The notes beneath the pieces are model-generated. The model made no database searches. It was given only the letters and a program-made list of their open reading frames with translations, and was not told where the DNA came from. The position numbers and the translations under genes are program-made. DNA of 64,000 nt from Artemisia argyi. Taxonomy: Eukaryota; Streptophyta; Magnoliopsida; Asterales; Asteraceae. Positions within the stretch are counted from its first letter, which is position 1; every line of letters starts with the position of its first letter. The stretch is from NCBI GenBank assembly GCA_030686995.1, contig CM060698.1, positions 136,840,106-136,904,105 of the forward strand. The letters run 5' to 3'. Below are positions 11,827-21,263 of this stretch, piece by piece.

Positions 11827-13011
11827 ATGGAGAACGTGAATCCACCATACTACCAACCACGAAATTCACCCACTCCAAATGAGATCTTGATGTTTAAACA
11901 ACATGAGGATGAACCTATCTATGATGCATGGGCTCGTTTTAAATATTTACTCCGAAAAGTCCCTCATCATAATTTCGATCTGTGGTCCCAAATTGAAATA
12001 TTTTACCATCATGTCGACCACTATACCAAAATGGACATTGACCATGCCGCAGATGGGGACCTTTGGGGATTAAGTGTTGATGAAGCATGGGAAACCATAG
12101 AGAATTGTGCCATACTTGCCAAAAAAATGGACAACCCAACAAACGTTGTTACGGATCAATTGATAGCAAGTTTAAGGGAACAAGCAAGAAGATTGTTTGG
12201 GGATAAACCTATAGATGAGATAACTGGGCACACGGGGTGGTTTGATTTCACCACAATACAAGCTGAGCACATTGGTAATCCTGATAAGATGGAGGAGAGA
12301 GTTGAAAATTTAAACCCACCAAGTACCCCACAAGTCCTACCATCATTTGAGGCATATACACTGCCCATGACTTATTCGGATGAAGTAGAAGAGACTTTAG
12401 GAACCCCAATAGAGGTAGAACATTTGAACCAAACACAACTAGAGGATATAGGTTTGAATACTTATAATGATAACGTTACTCTTAGTTTTAGGGAAGTTCC
12501 TAGTTTTGATGAATCGGAGCCACAACCAAAACCGTTACCTAATCTTCCATCCTTGGATGAAAATTTAGGAATTGAAATAGGTTCCAATCCACCCATCAAA
12601 CCATATAGTCCGGGTAGTCTTAGGACAAAGGTAGTGGACTCTAAGCCTTGTAGAGAGGAAACCAATATAGGAGTGGACAATGACCTTACATGCTTACATC
12701 ACCCATTTATGATTGATCACAAGAAACATTATGGGTTTAAACTGGGTTTATTAGGTCAAGATGGATCCCCAACTAGTAATCTCTTGAAGTTGATTGAAAA
12801 TGATCCCTTTCTAGGAGAAAACTTTAATCCACCCATTAATCCGATTGAATTTGGTAAGGTTATGATGATAGGAGCACACCCCTTTGAGCATATAATTCAT
12901 CCACCATACTTTCCTCACGTGGCATATTTCCACCCTAAGGGTGTGTATCGCTATTTTCACCCGCACTTAATCCTAAGTGTAGGGAACACCTCCCCTATTT
13001 CCGTTAAATAA
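11827..13011 (+). CDS. gag: Element C gag-like protein, 394 aa
   Basis: An intact frame from ATG at 11827; the open frame upstream has no ATG. The N-terminal half matches Ty3 Athila gag: ESLYDAW-like EPIYDAWARFKYLLRKVPHH, then DLWSQIEIFYHHV, and WETIENCAILAKKM. The C-terminal half is acidic and proline-rich with repeated NPPI phrases and no zinc knuckle. Particle assembly in trans with proteins of a full element is the likely role (inference). It is the longest undamaged retroelement ORF in the window outside B2 pol, in keeping with element C being a later insertion in A. Confidence 0.85.
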   Translation: MENVNPPYYQPRNSPTPNEILMFKQHEDEPIYDAWARFKYLLRKVPHHNFDLWSQIEIFYHHVDHYTKMDIDHAADGDLWGLSVDEAWETIENCAILAKKMDNPTNVVTDQLIASLREQARRLFGDKPIDEITGHTGWFDFTTIQAEHIGNPDKMEERVENLNPPSTPQVLPSFEAYTLPMTYSDEVEETLGTPIEVEHLNQTQLEDIGLNTYNDNVTLSFREVPSFDESEPQPKPLPNLPSLDENLGIEIGSNPPIKPYSPGSLRTKVVDSKPCREETNIGVDNDLTCLHHPFMIDHKKHYGFKLGLLGQDGSPTSNLLKLIENDPFLGENFNPPINPIEFGKVMMIGAHPFEHIIHPPYFPHVAYFHPKGVYRYFHPHLILSVGNTSPISVK

Positions 13012-15507
13012 GGGTAGAGTCAGGCTCGTGACTCGAACAAAAACAAGCGCTTCTTGGGAGGCAACCCATGCTTTGTGTGATTTTTATTTTGTTTGTTTGT
13101 TATTTGCTTCCGTATGCATGTTTTATTTTTATTGTTGGTAGATCATGTTTCTAAACCAAAGAGTGAAAATACTTTACTTTGTTGTTTTGGCCTAGTCTTA
13201 ACTTCACCAAAAGGTATTTTTGCAAAAGATAAGTGTAAGGGGAAACCCCAAATATGTTTTTAAGAAACAAACCGATCATGATTCTCCACAATATTATATG
13301 AACATGTATATTCGTATTTGTTAGAGTCAAATGCTTGTATCGAGTCATAATGAAGTTTTGCAGGATTTTCCAGGAAGTAGGACCAAGTTTTTCCAGAAAT
13401 TTTCTGGAAACTTAACATAAGAATTCTGTAGGTCACTTCTGACGGCGTCATGAGTTTGCTCTTGACGGTGTCACGTGTAAAAATTTGGAAATTTTACCAG
13501 TTTTGTTTTTCTAACGGAGTCTTAAAGTTTTTGTTGAATTATTAAGTTTTATAATCTCCAGGAAATCTGCAAACTTCATTCCACAAGCATTATATCTTAT
13601 TTTGTTTTCTAGGATTTAGTAACTTATGTAGATTGCCGCCGATTTTATGCGAGGTTGCTTTGTTGTTTTCTCAGGCTTTACAGGTTATGTATGACAAGAA
13701 GATGATTTATATTCTGGAAGGGAAGCTTTGATTGTTCATTTTCTTGGAGGAAGATCTAACCTGGCCACCTTATTATCCATACCGAGCGAATCAGGGGAGT
13801 ATTTGATTTCATTCGTTTTACTTATTTCACTTTTACATTCTTTACTTGAACATTGGGGACAATGTTCATCTTAAGTGTAAGGGGAGGGTAAAATGATGAT
13901 ACCTTACAGATACACTTTCCCTTGAGTTTGTTTGTTTAATAGTAGATGTGTAATAAAACTATGAGAAATACTTGTTAGTGTAATTTTAGCGCCAAATTTA
14001 AATTTTTTTACAACATTTAGGAGTGAAACTTTAGCCATAGCAAGCGTCTCATGGATAGGAGATTTTATGACTAGCTCATAACCGTACTTTCAGAAAAATT
14101 TTCCACCCAAATATGTGAGGTTCGCCTTTAGATTTGATAGGAAAAGCATTTACTATTAGTGCTTATGAGTGTACCGGTAGCATTTAGATTCTATAACTTG
14201 CGTTAGTGATGCATCCCGAGACCGCTAGTGAGACTACATTCGTGTGATAGGATTTACTACATGATAAGAGGCATTAGGATCACCCTTGTGTTAAACCCGT
14301 ATCATAATTACTTAACCATTTAAGTCTTATTACTTGGCTAGTTAAGTCAATTGATTTTTCCCACACCTTAGCGTTGTACTCATTTTTAGTACACGAAACC
14401 TCTAGTACACGCCTCCGAGCCTATCTTTTCGTTTCTAACTTTAAGCATTTTACTTAAAGGAAGAATTTGTTACACCCCACTTAAATGTACACCCAAATCG
14501 CCTTAGCCTTCCGTGTATGCACTCATCTTTAGTGCATTATTGTTATTTGTTAAACCCTAAGTTAACTATCTAATTGATTACATGGTTGCTAAGTCGAGTC
14601 ATATCCTTGTACATATTGTTTTGGGACGATTGGGATTCATGGGTAAAGTACTTGTTTTATGGAGTAATGGGGAAGAACATCATATTATTACCCCCGTATG
14701 TACGTTAACCTTAAAAGTACTCCAAGTGTTTTGATTTTCTTAATTCAAGTCATTAGATTAGTTTATTGTAAAGTATGTAAAAATTCAAGTGTAAGGGGAA
14801 TTTACATTCCTTATGATATATTATTTTGGATGGTAGGGTAAGAGTGTATGCAAAAAAAAAAAAAAAAAAAAAAAAAAAATCGAAAAAATCAAGAAAAGGA
14901 AAAGAAAAAAAATAGAAAAAGAAAAGAAAAAAAAGAAAAAAAGAAAGAAAAAAAACATACGGACTACCATCCCGTTTTATTCTATGTTTATTTTTATGTT
15001 TTTGTTATTTTTCATTTATTAGCTTAAGTCGAGTCTAGTCTTGGCTTAGCAACGCCATATTGTACATGTAATTGACCAAGATTGTTAACTCGCCACCAGT
15101 AAAGACTGCCTATATCCAACAAAACCGTGTATTTCATATCCCTACACCTAACGTTACAACCCTTTAAAAGACCTCTTTGATAGTTTATCCTAGGTGCTTA
15201 CGCCATGTGGTGGAGGTTTGATCATTTCCAAAGCCTATGGTAATCTATTTTGCTATGACAGGTAGTGAGAGATATCTTCCGTTTCCATATTGTAATTTAT
15301 ACTTTATTACACCCGAGAGATGTGAGTATCTAAACACTATTTGTGAGGTGCTAGTGTATGACCTCCGTGCTTGTCTTTGGTCTTTAGTGGAACGATTATT
15401 TATTGTAATTACTTTTATATTAGTGTTAAATGACCCTTAACTTGTATTTTGATTAGAATAAAAGCGCATTTGCTTGAGGACAAGCAAATCTTAAGTGTAA
15501 GGGTATA
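13012..15507 (+). other. Element C non-coding 3' internal region with repeated purine tracts
   Basis: No pol domains. The motif AAGTGTAAGGG(G) occurs four times: 13231-13242, 13873-13884, 14787-14798 and 15493-15503. The last is the usual polypurine position before the 3' LTR. Also present are a TGACGGCGTCA / TTGACGGTGTCA pair at 13438-13485 like the LTR array, an A-run at about 14851-14879 and an AG-rich tract to 14955. The open frame 15237-15440 has no recognisable domain. Confidence 0.7.
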
Positions 15508-16921
15508 TGATGAGGCGAAAAATGAACCACTTTTAGGGGGTCATTTAAGCCCGAAATTGAATTTATTTGATCAAATATTGCCCTAAATCGTTTCTTTTAT
15601 GATTTTAGGCACTTTGGGAGTGAAATCTGGAAAAGGAAGCAATTCGGACATTTTTGGAGCATAAAAGTGAAGAAAACGTCAAAGACTTAATTTTCCAAGC
15701 TGGAAACAGTGTGTGACGGCGTCAAGAGCAACAAGTTGACGGCGTCAAGAGTAAATTTCATGACGGCCCAGTACAAAAATGAAGGCGTCACAAGGTAGAG
15801 CGTCAAGAGTTAAATGTGTGACGGCCTAGAAAAGTATATAACGTGACGGCGTCAGATGTAGATCAAGGCAGTCCGAGGATTCTTTTGGCGGCGAGATGAC
15901 GGCGTCACAAGATTGTTCTTGACGCCGTCAGCCTCTATTTTCTATATATAGTTTTCTAATTTTCATTCATTAAAAAGGAACAAGTTTGGAGAAACCCTAA
16001 GGCCGAACCATATACGAATTTTACAGCTTTTTCAAGGGTTTTTAGCCCTTGAATGCTTACATGTGCTATTGAGATAAGTGTTTTTCTAATTCAATCAATA
16101 TGTCTATGTGTTGGTTATCTATATCTTGTGCTTGTCTTGATTCCACCATGCTAGGCTAGATTTATCTTGTGTTTGCTTAGATCTAATGAAACCTAGATGT
16201 TGATTATGTGTTGATTACTTGTTTATGGTTGTATTGGATGAATGATTTCAATGTTAGGCTTAAGAAAACTGGCAGATCTCCAAATGGTAACATGCTTGAA
16301 CGTCTTAGGAAACATGAACCGATGTGTACTAGGTTTTATTGGTTGTATTTAATGCATGAGTAAATTCTAATGATCCCATGTTAGGAGCTTCTTAGCCGGT
16401 TCAACATAGGAGTGAAGTAGGCACTCATAGGATTGGGGAGTTAAGTACGCCACCCCATGAATGGTATTAAGGAATACAATCCGTCATCCACGCAACTATA
16501 ACAAGTAATTAACGTGTAAAAGATATCTAGGGAGTAGTGAAATCTAAGTAAACAAATTTCTCCGCTTATTGCTCACAACCTTAGTTTAATTTAGTTTATT
16601 TTCATTTCTAGTATTTTATTTTGATTGCATCTTAGTATTGGGTTAGTTGGCTAGCAACTAATTCCGCCCATATCCTTCAAAACCCGAGATTTTTACTTGC
16701 TTTCTAAAAAAATATAAAAATACAAAAAATAATCATCCTTCATCTCTAGAACTAGTGTTTAGGTTTTCTAATCCTAGCGACACTATTCCTAGCTGAACGA
16801 TCAATCCCCCGGTACTTGTCACTATACTATACTACAACGATCAGGTACATTGCCTGGTGGGGGTTGTAAGCTTCTCGAGATCCCTTGAGAGGTAAAGCCT
16901 GGTGCAATCCCTACGCTATCA
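15508..16921 (+). repeat. Element C 3' LTR
   Basis: Direct copy of 10230-11642, starting TGATGAGGCG and ending GCTATCA, followed by the target duplication CTAAT. The TGACGGCGTCA array is at 15714-15931. Confidence 0.93.
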
Positions 16922-16926
16922 CTAAT

Positions 16927-18038
16927 CACGTTTACAAACTTAAAAAGGCTTTATACTGACTTAAGCAAGCTCCAAAAGCATGGTATGATCGACTTAAAAC
17001 CTTCCTAGTTGACCATAGGTAACCATGGGCCTAGTTGACAACACTCTCTTCACTAAGAAGAAAGAATCACACATTATCATAGTTCAAATATATGTTGATG
17101 ACATTATATTCGGATCAACTTGTCAAGAACTATGTGACAATTTCTCTAAAATCATGCATGACGAGTTTGAAATGAGTATAATGGGAGAACTCAACTTTTT
17201 CTTAGGACTTCAAATTAAACAATTAGAAGATGGGATATTCTTTAACCAATCTACATACATAAAATACATGCTTAAGAATTTTGGTCTAGAAGATTCAAAA
17301 CCTATCAAAACGCCTATGTCCTCGAAAACCAAACTCACAAAGGATGAGGAAAGTGAATCCGTGGATAACACTAAATATAGGGGTATGATTGGTAGTCTAC
17401 TCTATCTCACGGCTAGTAGACCCGACATTATGTTTAGTGTTTGTCTATGTGCTCGTTTTCAAGAAGATCCCAAAACAATCTATCTTGAAGCCATAAAAAG
17501 AATTTTTAGGTACATCAAAGGCACTACACATCTAGGATTATGGTATCCCAAAGGAACGTGTGTAGAAACCATAGTGTATGCCGACTCAGATCATGTCGGT
17601 GACTATGTTGATAGAAAAAGTACAAGTGGTATTTGTACTTTTGTTGGACATTGTCTCACCTCATGGTTCTCCAAGAAGCAAATGGCCCTCGCAATCTCAA
17701 CAACTGAAGCCGAATACGTATCGGCCGGAAAAGCATGTCAACAAGCTCTTTGGATGAAGCAAGCGCTCGTGGACTACAAAATTGAAATTAAAAACATATC
17801 TATCCTTTGCGACAACAAAGGAGCCATCGACCTTAGTAAAAATCCAGTCCAATTTGCTCGTACCAAACATATAGAAATCTGTCATCATTTCCTTCGTGAC
17901 AATGTTCAAAAAGGAAACATCTCTATCGAGAAAGTATCCTCCGAAGACAACATTGCCGATATTCTCACAAAACCCCTAAAACGTGTACCATTTAATCTTC
18001 TTAGACTAGGACTAGGACTTATGGAACGTACTTCATAG
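16927..18038 (+). pseudogene. pol: Element A pol, 3' part (RT end, RNase H)
   Basis: Reverse transcriptase resumes directly after the CTAAT duplication (VYKLKKALY, then TGA in place of an Arg, LKQAPKAWYDRLK). One base is missing near 17015, shifting into the open frame 17025-18038. That frame carries the catalytic YVDD (IYVDDIIFGS), FFLGLQIKQ, the connection domain (YRGMIGSLLYLTASRPDI) and copia RNase H with ADSDH, TEAEYVSAG and CDNKGAIDL. It ends in the usual ILTKPLKR ... LRLGLG tail. Premature stop and frameshift make it inactive. Confidence 0.93.
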
Positions 18039-18105
18039 ATTTAAACGTTAGACAAAATCGTAGAAATTCAAAACAAATACTTCTTGTTTGTACACCTGCA
18101 GAACT

Positions 18106-18178
18106 GGCGGAACCCTCTGTTTGATTCCGTCCAGTCCGTCAGACGTCTGCACAGGCTTTTCTTTTTTATATATTAAAC
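18106..18178 (+). promoter_or_regulatory. Putative internal promoter for aORF1
   Basis: After pol, the motif GGCGGAACCCTCTGTTTGATT CCGTCC (a GGAACC / ATTCCG pair like that in the A LTR) precedes an AT-rich TATA-like TTTTTTATATATTAAACC at about 18163-18178. The order and spacing copy the LTR promoter. Promoter activity is inferred, not shown. Confidence 0.45.
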
Positions 18179-18293
18179 CAAATAGTCTCATACTCTACAC
18201 CACTCACCAAAAACAGTTACTATTCACCTCCATACCCATTCTCACACGAAAATTATGGTTCTAATTCAGCCACTCTTCATTCCTATCATCATT

Positions 18294-18848
18294 GTAAGTA
18301 TTCTAAACACAATTACTCTCCTGATCTGTGTCTAGGAAATTCTTTTTATGCACAAAAGCTAAAAACTTGGGGTTATGCATCAACTTAGGAAATCATGTAG
18401 TGCATTTGTTATAAACAAAACTAGTTATGTTTTCCATTAGTTAGGAATTGCATCTTGTAGAACATTATCACAATATACCAAACACCTCATGTCAAAAAAA
18501 TTTGGAAAAACTTCTCACATTTAGGAAAAAAAATATTTTTTTCGCATTGATAATACAAAAGAAAAACGTTATGCTTAAAACATCACTTGTATTATGTCTC
18601 TTGAATGCTAAAGGAAATACATAACTAATATGTATTTTCGGGTATATTCAACCGTAGCTACATTGAACTAGGAGCATTTGGGTTATCTCAAAATTTACAC
18701 AAAATTTGCATAAGAAAAACTATTTTAAGCATTAAAATGAGTCGAGATAACCACAACTCCATATTGTTTTCATATAGGCACACACTCTAGAATTTTGTTA
18801 CTTAAACCATTATTTACATAAACTAAAATGTGAAAATTATGTTTCTAG
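18294..18848 (+). other. Candidate intron in the aORF1 leader
   Basis: Donor ATT|GTAAGTATTC at 18294 and acceptor TTTCTAG| at 18848, eight bases before the aORF1 ATG. The interval is AT-rich and lacks coding potential. An upstream ATG at 18255 would, after splicing, run out of frame and stop quickly, so it would be a short upstream ORF. Confidence 0.45.
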
Positions 18849-18855
18849 GTTCATC

Positions 18856-19411
18856 ATGCCTCCCGCAACCTTCTATGACCACAAAGACACCACCAAATAC
18901 CTACCTAAACACCATAAGACTAAAGGGCTAACCACAACAAAAGTAGAAATCTTTAAGAACCTTGAGAAGCGTTATGTCTATGAGGGTAGTTACATTACTT
19001 TTCTTGCCGGAACAAACATTCGGGATGAACTCTCTTTTATCAACTTTGATTGTCTTTTAGATATAGATGAACCAATTTGTCCTCGTTTCATCCTAGAGTT
19101 CTATGCTTCCGTGACTCTTAGCACGGATGATGAAGGTATCATGTCCTTAGCCTTTTCAATCAACCAAAATGATTTTGAAATCTCCTTAGATCAATTTGCT
19201 CAAGTGCTCCATGTTACAAATAGGGGCACATGTCTTTATACCGACAAATGGCCACTTTCAACTCTTGACTCAATCCGTGACCGTATTCATCCTTATGACA
19301 CCCCTCTACTAAGCAAGGAAGTTATTCGTGAGCACCTGTTTGTTAGGACCTCTCATACTAGGAGAACCCGAACGGGAGAGGAAGTTGCAAAAGACCCTTT
19401 TGGAATGGAGC
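18856..19411 (+). pseudogene. Element A aORF1, 5' part (Athila ORF1-like)
   Basis: Open from ATG 18856 to the insertion point of element D. The protein type (SLAFSINQNDFEISLDQFAQ, CLYTDKWPLSTLDSI) resembles the common plant retrotransposon 'ORF-1/ATHILA' family of accessory proteins found downstream of pol. It has no signal peptide or membrane segment, so I see no support for an envelope protein. The last five bases GGAGC are the D target duplication. The frame resumes exactly at 52640: the two parts sum to 371 codons including stop. Function unknown. Confidence 0.75.
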
Positions 19412-19579
19412 TGATGTGCGTTTTATTATGCAAGTTTTAAATTTATAAGGGTGAATTAGCAAATCTAGAAACAACACATACGAGCAAGTGTACTCGTCCG
19501 TTATAGCAAGATATGATGGTAAGTCGGGATCGTTCGCAGGGATTTGTGAGTGAATCAAAATATAAGTCTAAAAGTAAAT
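19412..19579 (-). mobile_element. Element D: Ty3-type solo LTR, 3' (U5) portion
   Basis: It begins TGATGTGCG on the + strand right after GGAGC (19407-19411). The reverse strand reads like a Tat/Athila U5: CCCTGCGAACGATCCCGACT, then GGACGAGTACACTTGCTCGT, ending ACGCACATCA. The rest of the LTR is at 51762-52634. B1 inserted between the two parts. No internal coding region of D is visible, so a solo LTR of about 1.04 kb is the simplest reading. Confidence 0.7.
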
Positions 19580-19979
19580 TGTTGATACAAATAATGCCTT
19601 AAAACGTTATTAACATATATCGATATCTCTATGATTTGATAATCACAAAACGTAAACTCATTGAACTACAAATTATGACGTAAACAAGTATTTCGTCGTA
19701 AATATTCACTTTAGCATCCAAATCACTTAAGGTATGAATAAACAAAGTGTCTAATGCATTTTATGATCAAAGGAATTTTTATTTTTACAAACCTTACATT
19801 TTATTAAAGTGGGACAAACATTTTTAAACTTATACAAAACAATTTTGTATTTATAAGAAATGTTTTATTCAAAATAAATATTTTGAATTCAAATTTCTAC
19901 CCAAAAAACGGCCATATTCTTCAAGAAAAACCTTCCCCACAAAAAGACAAAAATTCTGAAGAAAAAATAATTTTTTATT

Positions 19980-20089
19980 AGGCGGCCCCCTTAATTAATT
20001 AAGGGGACCGGCTAGTAAATTAAAGGGACCGACAACACAATTAAGGGGACCGCCCACGCTCCCAAACAGTATTTTTTCCCCTATAAATA
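19980..20089 (+). promoter_or_regulatory. B1 LTR promoter with CCCCTTAAT/ATTAAGGGG island
   Basis: GGCGGCCCCCTTAATTAAT then ATTAAGGGGACCGGC and a further ATTAAGGGGACCGCC form inverted pairs immediately upstream of CCCCTATAAATACTGG. The same island is at 30778-30852 in the 3' LTR. Confidence 0.7.
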
Positions 20090-20339
20090 CTGGTTCATTC
20101 CACAGTTTTTTCTCACCTTTTGCACGAAAATTTTCAGTCCCAATCCCTTCAAAACATCCTTCAAAATCCTTTGATCATAAGATTATAAGTCTTTGTTTCA
20201 AGTGATCCAATCCTTTACCACTCAAAGTGCAAGAGAAGAATCCTCCCTATCATAAAGCCAAAGATGTATTAGGATATAGTTAGTGTTTATGTAATGTTGT
20301 GAGTTATGTATATGTAATAAGTAGATCAAGATGATCTTA

Positions 20340-20570
20340 CTTAGTAGTGAGTTTATTAGTGAGTAAGAAGTAGTGTGAAGAAGTATTAGTGCGGAGAAGT
20401 CATGAAGTTGTGAAGAAGTAGATGTGTGAATATGTAGTGGAGTATAGAAGAAGTTGTGAAGTAGTGAAGAAGTCATGAAGTCGTGAAGCCGTGAAGAAGT
20501 CATGAAGTCGTGAAGCCATGAAGAAGTCGTGAAGTCATGAAGTCGTGTAGAAGTTGTGTAGTGATCGAAG
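20340..20570 (+). repeat. B1 LTR minisatellite
   Basis: Imperfect tandem copies of GAAGTCGTGAAGCC(A/G)T / GAAGTCATGAAGTCGT between the TATA box and the leader block. A similar array is at about 31140-31370 in the 3' LTR with a different copy arrangement. Confidence 0.8.
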
Positions 20571-21251
20571 TAGTGTTGTGAGATTGGTTCTAGCTACTAT
20601 TAGAACTCAACATTTAGCTTAGTGTCGTTAAATGGTGTAAGCAAAAGTTGTGTACGGTTTTCTCCGCCAAAATGGAGCTTGTTTAGTTGTGAAGAAAACT
20701 CTCGAGTAGGTGACTCGGGGAGTGGAGTAGGGCAAGGAAGGTGTCCTTGTAGCCGAACCACTATAAATCATCGTGTCCGGTTTGTATTTTCTTTCTCTTA
20801 TCTATTTTCATTTATTCTCTTATCTCTTTTCATGCTTGCCTATATGTCTTAGTTGTTGCTTATATAGTTGTGATGATTGATTGTGTTGTACATAGAAGTT
20901 AATATTGTGATTGTGTGTATAATTATATGATATGGTCAAATAGATTATTATTCACACTTCTCATATTAAGTTTAACTTGATAGATAATTTGATACAAAAC
21001 ATTTTAAGATTTTAAAAGGAAAACATATTCACACAAAGACCGACCAAAGCTCCATTCATAAAACTAAGTTTTTTCAAAAGCTTACATATATAATTGATCA
21101 TATTGATTATATGATGTTTACATACTAAATTTCAATTAAAGGTTTTCCAAACAAACAATTGAATAAATTCGAATCAACATTTTGAAACAAAGTTTTTATA
21201 AAATGAAAAAGAGGGGAAAACTATTCAACCCCCCTTCTAGTTTTCCACAAT

Positions 21252-21263
21252 TGGTACCAGAGC
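21252..21263 (+). other. B1 primer-binding site
   Basis: TGGTACCAGAGC, two bases after the LTR; one base different from the usual initiator Met tRNA primer site TGGTATCAGAGC. The B-prime elements share this variant. Confidence 0.9.

Larger units (their letters stand above)
10230..16921 (+). mobile_element. Element C: gag-only Ty3 (Athila/Tat-type) retrotransposon
   Basis: It inserted in the A reverse transcriptase with duplication CTAAT (10225-10229, 16922-16926). Both LTRs start TGATGAGGCG and end GCTATCA. The primer site TGGCGCCG, the Athila-like gag, the phrase GGGAGGCAACCCATG after gag and the 3' end AAGTGTAAGGG place it with Athila/Tat elements. No protease, RT, RNase H or integrase is visible, so it needed proteins from a relative. 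LTRs differ by only one to three per hundred bases by eye. Confidence 0.93.
19580..21249 (+). repeat. Element B1 5' LTR
   Basis: From TGTTGATACAAAT to TTTTCCACA, followed by the primer site. It carries the motif island 19980-20055, TATA box TATAAATA at 20082-20089, a GAAGTCGTGAAGCCA minisatellite (about 20340-20570) and the conserved leader block (20662-20770). Confidence 0.9.

Noticed and set aside
10230..16921. Element C as a LARD with no genes
   Set aside because: It carries an intact 394-codon gag-like ORF, so it is better called gag-only.
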